Source: Euwallacea fornicatus
Lineage: Eukaryota; Arthropoda; Insecta; Coleoptera; Curculionidae
Direction of reading: 5' to 3'
Assembly (NCBI RefSeq): GCF_040115645.1
Contig: NW_027096031.1
Span: 124,001 to 188,000, forward strand
Length of the DNA: 64,000 nucleotides
The notes beneath the pieces are model-generated. The model saw nothing but the letters and a program-made list of their open reading frames with translations, did not search any database and was not told the origin of the DNA. Below are positions 48,049-62,480 of the stretch, one piece after another. A program made the translations under genes and the position numbers. Position 1 is the first letter of the stretch, and every line of letters starts with the position of its first letter.

Positions 48049-49917
48049 AGGTCCAAATTTCTTAAACAAAGTGTCAAATTGAACAACTCGACGAGATCTT
48101 TAAGATATCACAACACATCTTGATTCCATCTTGTGGAATTTCCAAGAAAAATAGTACATTATGTGGTCAAACACACAACTTTTGTGACTTTTCAAATTTT
48201 GAAGCTCGATAACTTCGGCAAATGAGGTCCAAATTTCTTAAACAAAGTGTCAAATTGAACAACTCGACGAGATCTTTAAGATATCACAACACATCTTGAT
48301 TCCATCTTGTGGAATTTCCAAGAAAAATAGTACATTATGTGGTCAAACACACTACTTTTGTGATTTTTCAAATTTTGAAGCTCGATAACTTCGGCAAATG
48401 AGGTCCAAATTTCTTAAACAAAGTGCCAAATTGAACAACTCGACGAGATCTTTAAGAAATCACAACACATCTTGATTCCATCTTGATGAATTTCCAAGAA
48501 AAATAGTACATTATGTGGTCAAACACACTACTTTTGTGATTTTTCAAATTTTGAAGCTCGATAACTTCGGCAAACCAGGTCCAAATTTCTTAAACTAAGT
48601 GTCAAATTGATCAACTCGACGAGATTTTGCAGATTCCACAAAACATCATGATTCCATCTTGTTGAATTTCCCAGAAAAATAGTACTTTATGTGCTCAAAC
48701 ACACAACTTTTTTGACTTTTCAAATTTTGAAGCTCGATAACTTCGGCAAATCAGGTCCAAATTTCTTAAACAAATTGTCAAATTGATCAACTCGACGAGA
48801 TTTTGCAAATTCCACAACACATTATGATTGCATCTTGTTGAATTTCCAAGAAAAATAGTACATTATGTGGTCAAACACACTACTTTTGTGATTTTTCAAA
48901 TTTTGAAGCTCGATAACTTCGGCAAATCAGGTCCAAATTTCTTAAACAAAGTGTCAAATTGATCAACTCGACGAGATCTTTAAGATGTCACAACACATCA
49001 TGATTGCATCTTGTTGAATTTCCAAGAAAAATAGTACTTTATGTGCTCAAACACACAACTTTTTTGATTTTTCAAATTTTGAAGCTCGATAACTTCGGCA
49101 AATCAGGTCCAAATTTCTTAAACAAAGTGTCAAATTGATCAACTCGACGAGATTTTGCAGATTCCACAACACATCATGATTCCATCTTGTTGAATTTCCA
49201 AGAAAAATAGTACTTTATGTGCTCAAACACACAACTTTTGTGATTTTTCAAATTTTGAAGCTCGATAACTTCGGCAAATGAGGTCCAAATTTCTTAAACA
49301 AAGTGTCAAATTGAACAACTCGACGAGATCTTTAAGATATCACAACACAGCTTGATTCCATCTTGTTGAATTTCCAAGAAAAATAGTACTTTATGTGCTC
49401 AAACACACAACTTTTTTGATTTTTCAAATTTTGAAGCTCGATAACTTCCGCAAATCAGGTCCAAATTTCTTAAACAAAGTGTCAAATTGATCAACTCGAC
49501 GAGATTTTGCAAATTCCACAACACATCATGATTGCATCTTGTTGAATTTCCAAGAAAAATAGTACTTTAGGTGCTCAAACACACAACTTTTTTGACTTTT
49601 CAAATTTTGAAGCTCGATAACTTCGGCAAATGAGGACCAAATTTGTTAAACAAAGTGTCGAATTCATCTGCTCAACGAGATCTTTAAGATGTCACAACAC
49701 GTCTTGATTCCATCTTGTTGAATTTCCAAGAAAAATAGTATATTATGTGGTCAAACACACTACTTTTGTGACTTTTCAAATTTTGAAGCTCGATAACTTC
49801 GGAAAATGAGGACCAAATTTCTTAAACAAAGTGTCAAATTGATCAACTTGACGAGATTTTGCAGATTCCACAACACATCATGATTCCATCTTGTTGAATT
49901 TCCAAGAAAAATAGTAC
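48049..49917 (+). repeat. HOR-D copy 2
   Basis: Same order as copy 1 at an offset of 4928 bp (28 monomers): fusion unit at 48577, CACAGCTTG in unit 280, EcoRI-type monomer at 49633. The match ends inside unit 283, where this copy reads CTTTAGGTGC and the others CATTATGTGG. Confidence 0.88.
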
Positions 49918-50688
49918 TTTAGGTGCTCAAACACACAACTTTTGTGATTTTTCAAATTTTGAAGCTCGATAACTTCGGCAGATCAGGTCCAAATTTCTTA
50001 AACAAAGTGTCAAATTGAACAACTCGACGAGATCTTTAAGATGTCACAACACATCTTGATTCCATCTTGTGGAATTTCCAAGAAAAATAGTACATTATGT
50101 GCTCAAACACACAACTTTTGTGATTTTTCAAATTTTGAAGCTCGATAACTTCGGCAAATGAGGTCCAAATTTCTTAAACAAAGTGTCAAATTGAACAACT
50201 CGACGAGATCTTTAAGATATCACAACACATCTTGATTCCATCTTGTTGAATTTCCAAGAAAAATAGTACATTATGTGGTCAAACACACTACTTTTGTGAT
50301 TTTTCAAATTTTGAAGCTCGATAACTTCGGCAAATGAGGTCCAAATTTCTTAAACAAAGTGTCAAATTGATCAACTCGACGAGATCTTTAAGATGTCACA
50401 ACACATCTTGATTCCATCTTGTTGAATTTCCAAGAAAAATAGTACATTATGTGCTCAAACACACAACTTTTGTGATTTTTCAAATTTTGAAGCTCGATAA
50501 CTTCGGCAAATGAGGTACAAATTTCTTAAACAAAGTGTCAAATTGATCAACTCGACGAGATTTTGCAAATTCCACAACACATCATGATTGCATCTTGTTG
50601 AATTTCCAAGAAAAATAGTACTTTAGGTGCTCAAACACACAACTTTTTTGACTTTTCAAATTTTGAAGCTCGATAACTTCGGCAAATG

Positions 50689-52882
50689 AGGACCAAATTT
50701 GTTAAACAAAGAGTCGAATTCATCTGCTCAACGAGATCTTTAAGATGTCACAACACGTCTTGATTCCATCTTGTTGAATTTCCAAGAAAAATAGTATATT
50801 ATGTGGTCAAACACACTACTTTTGTGACTTTTCAAATTTTGAAGCTCGATAACTTCGGAAAATGAGGACCAAATTTCTTAAACAAAGTGTCAAATTGATC
50901 AACTTGACGAGATTTTGCAGATTCCACAACACATCATGATTCCATCTTGTTGAATTTCCAAGAAAAATAGTACATTATGTGGTCAAACACACTACTTTTG
51001 TGATTTTTCAAATTTTGAAGCTCGATAACTTCGGCAAATGAGGTCCAAATTTCTTAAACAAAGTGTCAAATTGATCAACTCGACGAGATCTTTAAGATGT
51101 CACAACACATCTTGATTCCATCTTGTGGAATTTCCAAGAAAAATAGTACTTTAGGTGCTCAAACACACAACTTTTGTGATTTTTCAAAATTTGAAGCTCG
51201 ATAACTTCGGCAAATGAGGTCCAAATTTCTTAAACAAAGTGTCAAATTGAACAACTCGACGAGATCTTTAAGATATCACAACACATCTTGATTCCATCTT
51301 GTGGAATTTCCAAGAAAAATAGTACATTATGTGGTCAAACACACAACTTTTGTGACTTTTCAAATTTTGAAGCTCGATAACTTCGGCAAATGAGGTCCAA
51401 ATTTCTTAAACAAAGTGTCAAATTGAACAACTCGACGAGATCTTTAAGATGTCACAACACATCTTGATTCCATCTTGTGGAATTTCCAAGAAAAATAGTA
51501 CATTATGTGGTCAAACACACTACTTTTGTGATTTTTCAAATTTTGAAGCTCGATAACTTCGGCAAATGAGGTCCAAATTTCTTAAACAAAGTGCCAAATT
51601 GAACAACTCGACGAGATCTTTAAGAAATCACAACACATCTTGATTCCATCTTGATGAATTTCCAAGAAAAATAGTACATTATGTGGTCAAACACACTACT
51701 TTTGTGATTTTTCAAATTTTGAAGCTCGATAACTTCGGCAAACCAGGTCCAAATTTCTTAAACAAAGTGTCAAATTGATCAACTCGACGAGATCTTTAAG
51801 ATGTCACAACACATCTTGATTCCATCTTGTGGAATTTCCAAGAAAAATAGTACTTTAGGTGCTCAAACACACAACTTTTGTGATTTTTCAAATTTTGAAG
51901 CTCGATAACTTCGGCAGATCAGGTCCAAATTTCTTAAACTAAGTGTCAAATTGATCAACTCGACGAGATTTTGCAGATTCCACAAAACATCATGATTCCA
52001 TCTTGTTGAATTTCCCAGAAAAATAGTACTTTATGTGCTCAAACACACAACTTTTTTGACTTTTCAAATTTTGAAGCTCGATAACTTCGGCAAATCAGGT
52101 CCAAATTTCTTAAACAAATTGTCAAATTGATCAACTCGACGAGATTTTGCAAATTCCACAACACATTATGATTGCATCTTGTTGAATTTCCAAGAAAAAT
52201 AGTACATTATGTGGTCAAACACACTACTTTTGTGATTTTTCAAATTTTGAAGCTCGATAACTTCGGCAAATCAGGTCCAAATTTCTTAAACAAAGTGTCA
52301 AATTGATCAACTCGACGAGATCTTTAAGATGTCACAACACATCATGATTGCATCTTGTTGAATTTCCAAGAAAAATAGTACTTTAGGTGCTCAAACACAC
52401 AACTTTTTTGACTTTTCAAATTTTGAAGCTCGATAACTTCGGCAAATGAGGTCCAAATTTCTTAAACAAAGTGTCAAATTGATCAACTCGACGAGATTTT
52501 GCAGATTCCACAACACATCATGAGTGCATCTTGTTGAATTTCCAAGAAAAATAGTACTTTATGTGCTCAAACACACAACTTTTTTGATTTTTCAAATTTT
52601 GAAGCTCGATAACTTCCGCAAATCAGGTCCAAATTTCTTAAACAAAGTGTCAAATTGATCAACTCGACGAGATTTTGCAGATTCCACAACACATCATGAT
52701 TCCATCTTGTTGAATTTCCAAGAAAAATAGTACTTTAGGTGCTCAAACACACAACTTTTGTGATTTTTCAAATTTTGAAGCTCGATAACTTCGGCAGATC
52801 AGGTCCAAATTTCTTAAACAAAGTGTCAAATTGAACAACTCGACGAGATCTTTAAGATGTCACAACACATCTTGATTCCATC
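50689..52882 (+). repeat. HOR-C copy 4
   Basis: Units 288-300 with AAACCAGG at 51745 and CATGAGTGC in unit 298. Like copy 2 it ends in a CATCTCGATG monomer, then an AAACCAGG unit (52977) and another EcoRI-type monomer (53153). Copies 2 and 4 are therefore closest relatives although copy 3 lies between them. Confidence 0.9.
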
Positions 52883-53680
52883 TCGATGAATTTCCAAGAA
52901 AAATAGTACATTATGTGGTCAAACACACTACTTTTGTGATTTTTCAAATTTTGAAGCTCGATAACTTCGGCAAACCAGGTCCAAATTTCTTAAACAAAGT
53001 GTCAAATTGATCAACTCGACGAGATCTTTAAGATGTCACAACACATCTTGATTCCATCTTGTGGAATTTCCAAGAAAAATAGTACTTTAGGTGCTCAAAC
53101 ACACAACTTTTTTGACTTTTCAAATTTTGAAGCTCGATAACTTCGGCAAATGAGGACCAAATTTGTTAAACAAAGAGTCGAATTCATCTGCTCAACGAGA
53201 TCTTTAAGATGTCACAACACGTCTTGATTCCATCTTGTTGAATTTCCAAGAAAAATAGTATATTATGTGGTCAAACACACTACTTTTGTGACTTTTCAAA
53301 TTTTGAAGCTCGATAACTTCGGAAAATGAGGACCAAATTTCTTAAACAAAGTGTCAAATTGATCAACTCGACGAGATTTTGCAGATTCCACAACACATCA
53401 TGATTCCATCTTGTTGAATTTCCAAGAAAAATAGTACATTATGTGGTCAAACACACTACTTTTGTGATTTTTCAAATTTTGAAGCTCGATAACTTCGGCA
53501 AATGAGGTCCAAATTTCTTAAACAAAGTGTCAAATTGATCAACTCGACGAGATCTTTAAGATGTCACAACACATCTTGATTCCATCTTGTGGAATTTCCA
53601 AGAAAAATAGTACATTATGTGCTCAAACACACAACTTTTGTGATTTTTCAAATTTTGAAGCTCGATAACTTCGGCAAATG

Positions 53681-55549
53681 AGGTCCAAATTTCTTAAACA
53701 AAGTGTCAAATTGAACAACTCGACGAGATCTTTAAGATATCACAACACATCTTGATTCCATCTTGTGGAATTTCCAAGAAAAATAGTACATTATGTGGTC
53801 AAACACACAACTTTTGTGACTTTTCAAATTTTGAAGCTCGATAACTTCGGCAAATGAGGTCCAAATTTCTTAAACAAAGTGTCAAATTGAACAACTCGAC
53901 GAGATCTTTAAGATATCACAACACATCTTGATTCCATCTTGTGGAATTTCCAAGAAAAATAGTACATTATGTGGTCAAACACACTACTTTTGTGATTTTT
54001 CAAATTTTGAAGCTCGATAACTTCGGCAAATGAGGTCCAAATTTCTTAAACAAAGTGCCAAATTGAACAACTCGACGAGATCTTTAAGAAATCACAACAC
54101 ATCTTGATTCCATCTTGATGAATTTCCAAGAAAAATAGTACATTATGTGGTCAAACACACTACTTTTGTGATTTTTCAAATTTTGAAGCTCGATAACTTC
54201 GGCAAACCAGGTCCAAATTTCTTAAACTAAGTGTCAAATTGATCAACTCGACGAGATTTTGCAGATTCCACAAAACATCATGATTCCATCTTGTTGAATT
54301 TCCCAGAAAAATAGTACTTTATGTGCTCAAACACACAACTTTTTTGACTTTTCAAATTTTGAAGCTCGATAACTTCGGCAAATCAGGTCCAAATTTCTTA
54401 AACAAATTGTCAAATTGATCAACTCGACGAGATTTTGCAAATTCCACAACACATTATGATTGCATCTTGTTGAATTTCCAAGAAAAATAGTACATTATGT
54501 GGTCAAACACACTACTTTTGTGATTTTTCAAATTTTGAAGCTCGATAACTTCGGCAAATCAGGTCCAAATTTCTTAAACAAAGTGTCAAATTGATCAACT
54601 CGACGAGATCTTTAAGATGTCACAACACATCATGATTGCATCTTGTTGAATTTCCAAGAAAAATAGTACTTTATGTGCTCAAACACACAACTTTTTTGAT
54701 TTTTCAAATTTTGAAGCTCGATAACTTCGGCAAATCAGGTCCAAATTTCTTAAACAAAGTGTCAAATTGATCAACTCGACGAGATTTTGCAGATTCCACA
54801 ACACATCATGATTCCATCTTGTTGAATTTCCAAGAAAAATAGTACTTTATGTGCTCAAACACACAACTTTTGTGATTTTTCAAATTTTGAAGCTCGATAA
54901 CTTCGGCAAATGAGGTCCAAATTTCTTAAACAAAGTGTCAAATTGAACAACTCGACGAGATCTTTAAGATATCACAACACAGCTTGATTCCATCTTGTTG
55001 AATTTCCAAGAAAAATAGTACTTTATGTGCTCAAACACACAACTTTTTTGATTTTTCAAATTTTGAAGCTCGATAACTTCCGCAAATCAGGTCCAAATTT
55101 CTTAAACAAAGTGTCAAATTGATCAACTCGACGAGATTTTGCAAATTCCACAACACATCATGATTGCATCTTGTTGAATTTCCAAGAAAAATAGTACTTT
55201 AGGTGCTCAAACACACAACTTTTTTGACTTTTCAAATTTTGAAGCTCGATAACTTCGGCAAATGAGGACCAAATTTGTTAAACAAAGTGTCGAATTCATC
55301 TGCTCAACGAGATCTTTAAGATGTCACAACACGTCTTGATTCCATCTTGTTGAATTTCCAAGAAAAATAGTATATTATGTGGTCAAACACACTACTTTTG
55401 TGACTTTTCAAATTTTGAAGCTCGATAACTTCGGAAAATGAGGACCAAATTTCTTAAACAAAGTGTCAAATTGATCAACTTGACGAGATTTTGCAGATTC
55501 CACAACACATCATGATTCCATCTTGTTGAATTTCCAAGAAAAATAGTAC
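53681..55549 (+). repeat. HOR-D copy 3
   Basis: Same order at 5632 bp (32 monomers) from copy 2: fusion unit at 54209, CACAGCTTG in unit 312, last EcoRI-type monomer of the window at 55265. Confidence 0.88.
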
Positions 55550-56672
55550 ATTATGTGGTCAAACACACTACTTTTGTGATTTTTCAAATTTTGAAGCTCG
55601 ATAACTTCGGCAAATGAGGTCCAAATTTCTTAAACAAAGTGTCAAATTGATCAACTCGACGAGATCTTTAAGATGTCACAACACATCTTGATTCCATCTT
55701 GTGGAATTTCCAAGAAAAATAGTACATTATGTGCTCAAACACACAACTTTTGTGATTTTTCAAATTTTGAAGCTCGATAACTTCGGCAAATGAGGTCCAA
55801 ATTTCTTAAACAAAGTGTCAAATTGAACAACTCGACGAGATCTTTAAGATATCACAACACATCTTGATTCCATCTTGTGGAATTTCCAAGAAAAATAGTG
55901 CATTATGTGGTCAAACACACAACTTTTGTGACTTTTCAAATTTTGAAGCTCGATAACTTCGGCAAATGAGGTCCAAATTTCTTAAACAAAGTGTCAAATT
56001 GAACAACTCGACGAGATCTTTAAGATATCACAACACATCTTGATTCCATCTTGTGGAATTTCCAAGAAAAATAGTACATTATGTGGTCAAACACACAACT
56101 TTTGTGACTTTTCAAATTTTGAAGCTCGATAACTTCGGCAAATGAGGTCCAAATTTCTTAAACAAAGTGTCAAATTGATCAACTCGACGAGATCTTTAAG
56201 ATGTCACAACACATCTTGATTCCATCTTGTGGAATTTCCAAGAAAAATAGTACTTTAGGTGCTCAAACACACAACTTTTGTGATTTTTCAAATTTTGAAG
56301 CTCGATAACTTCGGCAAATCAGGTCCAAATTTCTTAAACAAAGTGTCAAATTGATCAACTCGACGAGATTTTGCAAATTCCACAACACATCATGATTGCA
56401 TCTTGTTGAATTTCCAAGAAAAATAGTACTTTAGGTGCTCAAACACACAACTTTTTTGACTTTTCAAATTTTGAAGCTCGATAACTTCAGCAAATGAGGT
56501 CCAAATTTCTTAAACAAAGTGTCAAATTGATCAACTCGACGAGATTTTGCAGATTCCACAACACATCATGATTGCATCTTGTTGAATTTCCAAGAAAAAT
56601 AGTACTTTATGTGCTCAAACACACAACTTTTTTGATTTTTCAAATTTTGAAGCTCGATAACTTCCGCAAATC
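55550..56672 (+). repeat. Transition monomers
   Basis: Consensus-like GATATC and TGTGG units. They include the rare AATAGTGCATTATG variant at unit 317 (near 55898), shared with units 328 and 352, and CTTCAGCAAATG near 56484, shared with 63172. No EcoRI-type or HpaI-type sequence is present from here to the end. Confidence 0.75.
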
Positions 56673-58080
56673 AGGTCCAAATTTCTTAAACAAAGTGTCA
56701 AATTGATCAACTCGACGAGATTTTGCAGATTCCACAACACATCATGATTCCATCTTGTTGAATTTCCAAGAAAAATAGTACTTTATGTGCTCAAACACAC
56801 AACTTTTGTGATTTTTCAAATTTTGAAGCTCGATAACTTCGGCAAATGAGGTCCAAATTTCTTAAACAAAGTGTCAAATTGAACAACTCGACGAGATCTT
56901 TAAGATATCACAACACAGCTTGATTCCATCTTGTTGAATTTCCAAGAAAAATAGTACTTTATGTGCTCAAACACACAACTTTTTTGATTTTTCAAATTTT
57001 GAAGCTCGATAACTTCCGCAAATCAGGTCCAAATTTCTTAAACAAAGTGTCAAATTGATCAACTCGACGAGATTTTGCAGATTCCACAACACATCATGAT
57101 TCCATCTTGTTGAATTTCCAAAAAAAATAGTACTTTATGTGCTCAAACACACAACTTTTGTGATTTTTCAAATTTTGAAGCTCGATAACTTCGGCAAATG
57201 AGGTCCAAATTTCTTAAACAAAGTGTCAAATTGAACAACTCGACGAGATCTTTAAGATATCACAACACAGCTTGATTCCATCTTGTTGAATTTCCAAGAA
57301 AAATAGTACTTTATGTGCTCAAACACACAACTTTTTTGATTTTTCAAATTTTGAAGCTCGATAACTTCGGCAAATCAGGTCCAAATTTCTTAAACAAAGT
57401 GTCAAATTGATCAACTCGACGAGATTTTGCAAATTCCACAACACATCATGATTGCATCTTGTTGAATTTCCAAGAAAAATAGTACTTTAGGTGCTCAAAC
57501 ACACAACTTTTTTGACTTTTCAAATTTTGAAGCTCGATAACTTCGGCAAATGAGGTCCAAATTTCTTAAACAAAGTGTCAAATTGATCAACTCGACGAGA
57601 TCTTTAAGATGTCACAACACATCTTGATTCCATCTTGTGGAATTTCCAAGAAAAATAGTACTTTAGGTGCTCAAACACAGAACTTTTGTGATTTTTCAAA
57701 TTTTGAAGCTCGATAACATCGGCAAATGAGGTCCAAATTTCTTAAACAAAGTGTCAAATTGATCAACTCGACGAGATCTTTAAGATATCACAACACATCT
57801 TGATTCCATCTTGTGGAATTTCCAAGAAAAATAGTGCATTATGTGGTCAAACACACAACTTTTGTGACTTTTCAAATTTTGAAGCTCGATAACTTCGGCA
57901 AATGAGGTCCAAATTTCTTAAACAAAGTGTCAAATTGAACAACTCGACGAGATCTTTAAGATATCACAACACATCTTGATTCCATCTTGTGGAATTTCCA
58001 AGAAAAATAGTACATTATGTGGTCAAACACACAACTTTTGTGACTTTTCAAATTTTGAAGCTCGATAACTTCGGCAAATG
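56673..58080 (+). repeat. Eight-monomer block, copy 1 (24-monomer offset)
   Basis: Units 322-329 match units 346-353 at 4224 bp. Markers in order: CACAGCTTG (units 323 and 325), a GATTTTGCAAATTCC unit, CACAGAAC with GATAACATCGG (unit 327), and AATAGTGCATTATG (unit 328). A private change here is CCAAAAAAAATAG at about 57119. Confidence 0.85.
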
Positions 58081-59136
58081 AGGTCCAAATTTCTTAAACA
58101 AAGTGCCAAATTGAACAACTCGACGAGATCTTTAAGAAATCACAACACATCTTGATTCCATCTTGTGGAATTTCCAAGAAAAATAGTACTTTAGGTGCTC
58201 AAACACACAACTTTTGTGATTTTTCAAATTTTGAAGATCGATAACTTCGGCAAATCAGGTCCAAATTTCTTAAACAAAGTGTCAAATTGATCAACTCGAC
58301 GAGATCTTTAAGATGTCACAACACATTATGATTGCATCTTGTTGAATTTCCAAGAAAAATAGTATATTATGTGGTCAAACACACTACTTTTGTGACTTTT
58401 CAAATTTTGAAGCTCGATAACTTCGGCAAATGAGGTCCAAATTTCTTAAACAAAGTGCCAAATTGAACAACTCGACGAGATCTTTAAGAAATCACAACAC
58501 ATCTTGATTCCATCTTGATGAATTTCCAAGAAAAATAGTACATTATGTGGTCAAACACACTACTTTTGTGATTTTTCAAATTTTGAAGATCGATAACTTC
58601 GGCAAATCAGGTCCAAATTTCTTAAACAAAGTGTCAAATTGATCAACTCGACGAGATCTTTAAGATGTCACAACACATTATGATTGCATCTTGTTGAATT
58701 TCCAAGAAAAATAGTACATTATGTGGTCAAACACACTACTTTTGTGATTTTTCAAATTTTGAAGCTCGATAACTTCGGCAGATCAGGTCCAAATTTCTTA
58801 AACAAAGTGTCAAATTGATCAACTCGACGAGATCTTTAAGATGTCACAACACATCATGATTGCATCTTGTTGAATTTTCAAGAAAAATAGTACTTTATGT
58901 GCTCAAACACACTACTTTTGTGATTTTTCAAATTTTGAAGCTCGATAACTTCGGCAAATGAGGTCCAAATTTCTTAAACAAAGTGCCAAATTGAACAACT
59001 CGACGAGATCTTTAAGAAATCACAACACATCTTGATTCCATCTTGTGGAATTTCCAAGAAAAATAGTACTTTAGGTGCTCAAACACACAACTTTTGTGAT
59101 TTTTCAAATTTTGAAGATCGATAACTTCGGCAAATG
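58081..59136 (+). repeat. HOR-E copy 1 (6 monomers)
   Basis: Units 330-335. Three of the six carry GAAGATCGATAAC instead of GAAGCTCGATAAC, which removes the AluI site and creates a ClaI site. Other markers are CACATTATG with TATATTATG (unit 331), and TTTTCAAG with CACTAC in unit 334. Confidence 0.87.
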
Positions 59137-59840
59137 AGGTCCAAATTTCTTAAACAAAGTGTCAAATTGAACAACTCGACGAGATCTTTAAGATATCACA
59201 ACACATCTTGATTCCATCTTGTGGAATTTCCAAGAAAAATAGTACATTATGTGGTCAAACACACAACTTTTGTGACTTTTCAAATTTTGAAGCTCGATAA
59301 CTTCGGCAAATGAGGTCCAAATTTCTTAAACAAAGTGTCAAATTGAACAACTCGACGAGATCTTTAAGATATCACAACACATCTTGATTCCATCTTGTGG
59401 AATTTCCAAGAAAAATAGTACATTATGTGGTCAAACACACAACTTTTGTGACTTTTCAAATTTTGAAGCTCGATAACTTCGGCAAATGAGGTCCAAATTT
59501 CTTAAACAAAGTGTCAAATTGAACAACTCGACGAGATCTTTAAGATATCACAACACATCTTGATTCCATCTTGTGGAATTTCCAAGAAAAATAGTACATT
59601 ATGTGGTCAAACACACAACTTTTGTGACTTTTCAAATTTTGAAGCTCGATAACTTCGGCAAATGAGGTCCAAATTTCTTAAACAAAGTGTCAAATTGATC
59701 AACTCGACGAGATCTTTAAGATGTCACAACACATCTTGATTCCATCTTGTGGAATTTCCAAGAAAAATAGTACTTTAGGTGCTCAAACACACAACTTTTG
59801 TGATTTTTCAAATTTTGAAGCTCGATAACTTCGGCAAATG
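59137..59840 (+). repeat. Four monomers between HOR-E copies
   Basis: Units 336-338 are three almost identical GAACAACTC/GATATC monomers with TGTGAC. Unit 339 is a type a TGTGG monomer. With the preceding six they make a 10-monomer, 1760-bp period. Confidence 0.8.
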
Positions 59841-60896
59841 AGGTCCAAATTTCTTAAACAAAGTGCCAAATTGAACAACTCGACGAGATCTTTAAGAAAT
59901 CACAACACATCTTGATTCCATCTTGTGGAATTTCCAAGAAAAATAGTACTTTAGGTGCTCAAACACACAACTTTTGTGATTTTTCAAATTTTGAAGATCG
60001 ATAACTTCGGCAAATCAGGTCCAAATTTCTTAAACAAAGTGTCAAATTGATCAACTCGACGAGATCTTTAAGATGTCACAACACATTATGATTGCATCTT
60101 GTTGAATTTCCAAGAAAAATAGTATATTATGTGGTCAAACACACTACTTTTGTGACTTTTCAAATTTTGAAGCTCGATAACTTCGGCAAATGAGGTCCAA
60201 ATTTCTTAAACAAAGTGCCAAATTGAACAACTCGACGAGATCTTTAAGAAATCACAACACATCTTGATTCCATCTTGATGAATTTCCAAGAAAAATAGTA
60301 CATTATGTGGTCAAACACACTACTTTTGTGATTTTTCAAATTTTGAAGATCGATAACTTCGGCAAATCAGGTCCAAATTTCTTAAACAAAGTGTCAAATT
60401 GATCAACTCGACGAGATCTTTAAGATGTCACAACACATTATGATTGCATCTTGTTGAATTTCCAAGAAAAATAGTACATTATGTGGTCAAACACACTACT
60501 TTTGTGATTTTTCAAATTTTGAAGCTCGATAACTTCGGCAGATCAGGTCCAAATTTCTTAAACAAAGTGTCAAATTGATCAACTCGACGAGATCTTTAAG
60601 ATGTCACAACACATCATAATTGCATCTTGTTGAATTTTCAAGAAAAATAGTACTTTATGTGCTCAAACACACTACTTTTGTGATTTTTCAAATTTTGAAG
60701 CTCGATAACTTCGGCAAATGAGGTCCAAATTTCTTAAACAAAGTGCCAAATTGAACAACTCGACGAGATCTTTAAGAAATCACAACACATCTTGATTCCA
60801 TCTTGTGGAATTTCCAAGAAAAATAGTACTTTAGGTGCTCAAACACACAACTTTTGTGATTTTTCAAATTTTGAAGATCGATAACTTCGGCAAATG
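59841..60896 (+). repeat. HOR-E copy 2
   Basis: Units 340-345 repeat units 330-335 at 1760 bp, including the three GAAGATCG variants. One private change is CATCATAATTGC in unit 344 (near 60614). Confidence 0.87.
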
Positions 60897-62304
60897 AGGT
60901 CCAAATTTCTTAAACAAAGTGTCAAATTGATCAACTCGACGAGATTTTGCAGATTCCACAACACATCATGATTCCATCTTGTTGAATTTCCAAGAAAAAT
61001 AGTACTTTATGTGCTCAAACACACAACTTTTGTGATTTTTCAAATTTTGAAGCTCGATAACTTCGGCAAATGAGGTCCAAATTTCTTAAACAAAGTGTCA
61101 AATTGAACAACTCGACGAGATCTTTAAGATATCACAACACAGCTTGATTCCATCTTGTTGAATTTCCAAGAAAAATAGTACTTTATGTGCTCAAACACAC
61201 AACTTTTTTGATTTTTCAAATTTTGAAGCTCGATAACTTCCGCAAATCAGGTCCAAATTTCTTAAACAAAGTGTCAAATTGATCAACTCGACGAGATTTT
61301 GCAGATTCCACAACACATCATGATTCCATCTTGTTGAATTTCCAAGAAAAATAGTACTTTATGTGCTCAAACACACAACTTTTGTGATTTTTCAAATTTT
61401 GAAGCTCGATAACTTCGGCAAATGAGGTCCAAATTTCTTAAACAAAGTGTCAAATTGAACAACTCGACGAGATCTTTAAGATATCACAACACAGCTTGAT
61501 TCCATCTTGTTGAATTTCCAAGAAAAATAGTACTTTATGTGCTCAAACACACAACTTTTTTGATTTTTCAAATTTTGAAGCTCGATAACTTCGGCAAATC
61601 AGGTCCAAATTTCTTAAACAAAGTGTCAAATTGATCAACTCGACGAGATTTTGCAAATTCCACAACACATCATGATTGCATCTTGTTGAATTTCCAAGAA
61701 AAATAGTACTTTAGGTGCTCAAACACACAACTTTTTTGACTTTTCAAATTTTGAAGCTCGATAACTTCGGCAAATGAGGTCCAAATTTCTTAAACAAAGT
61801 GTCAAATTGATCAACTCGACGAGATCTTTAAGATGTCACAACACATCTTGATTCCATCTTGTGGAATTTCCAAGAAAAATAGTACTTTAAGTGCTCAAAC
61901 ACAGAACTTTTGTGATTTTTCAAATTTTGAAGCTCGATAACATCGGCAAATGAGGTCCAAATTTCTTAAACAAAGTGTCAAATTGATCAACTCGACGAGA
62001 TCTTTAAGATATCACAACACATCTTGATTCCATCTTGTGGAATTTCCAAGAAAAATAGTGCATTATGTGGTCAAACACACAACTTTTGTGACTTTTCAAA
62101 TTTTGAAGCTCGATAACTTCGGCAAATGAGGTCCAAATTTCTTAAACAAAGTGTCAAATTGAACAACTCGACGAGATCTTTAAGATATCACAACACATCT
62201 TGATTCCATCTTGTGGAATTTCCAAGAAAAATAGTACATTATGTGGTCAAACACACAACTTTTGTGACTTTTCAAATTTTGAAGCTCGATAACTTCGGCA
62301 AATG
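60897..62304 (+). repeat. Eight-monomer block, copy 2
   Basis: Units 346-353, partner of 56673-58080. Its own private change is CTTTAAGTGC near 61883, for CTTTAGGTGC. The 4224-bp spacing equals the length of HOR-A copy 2, but the monomer contents differ, so this is coincidence of count and not homology of the HOR. Confidence 0.85.
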
Positions 62305-62480
62305 AGGTCCAAATTTCTTAAACAAAGTGTCAAATTGATCAACTCGACGAGATCTTTAAGATGTCACAACACATCTTGATTCCATCTTGTGGAATTTCCA
62401 AGAAAAATAGTACTTTAGGTGCTCAAACACACAACTTTTGTGATTTTTCAAATTTTGAAGCTCGATAACTTCGGCAAATG

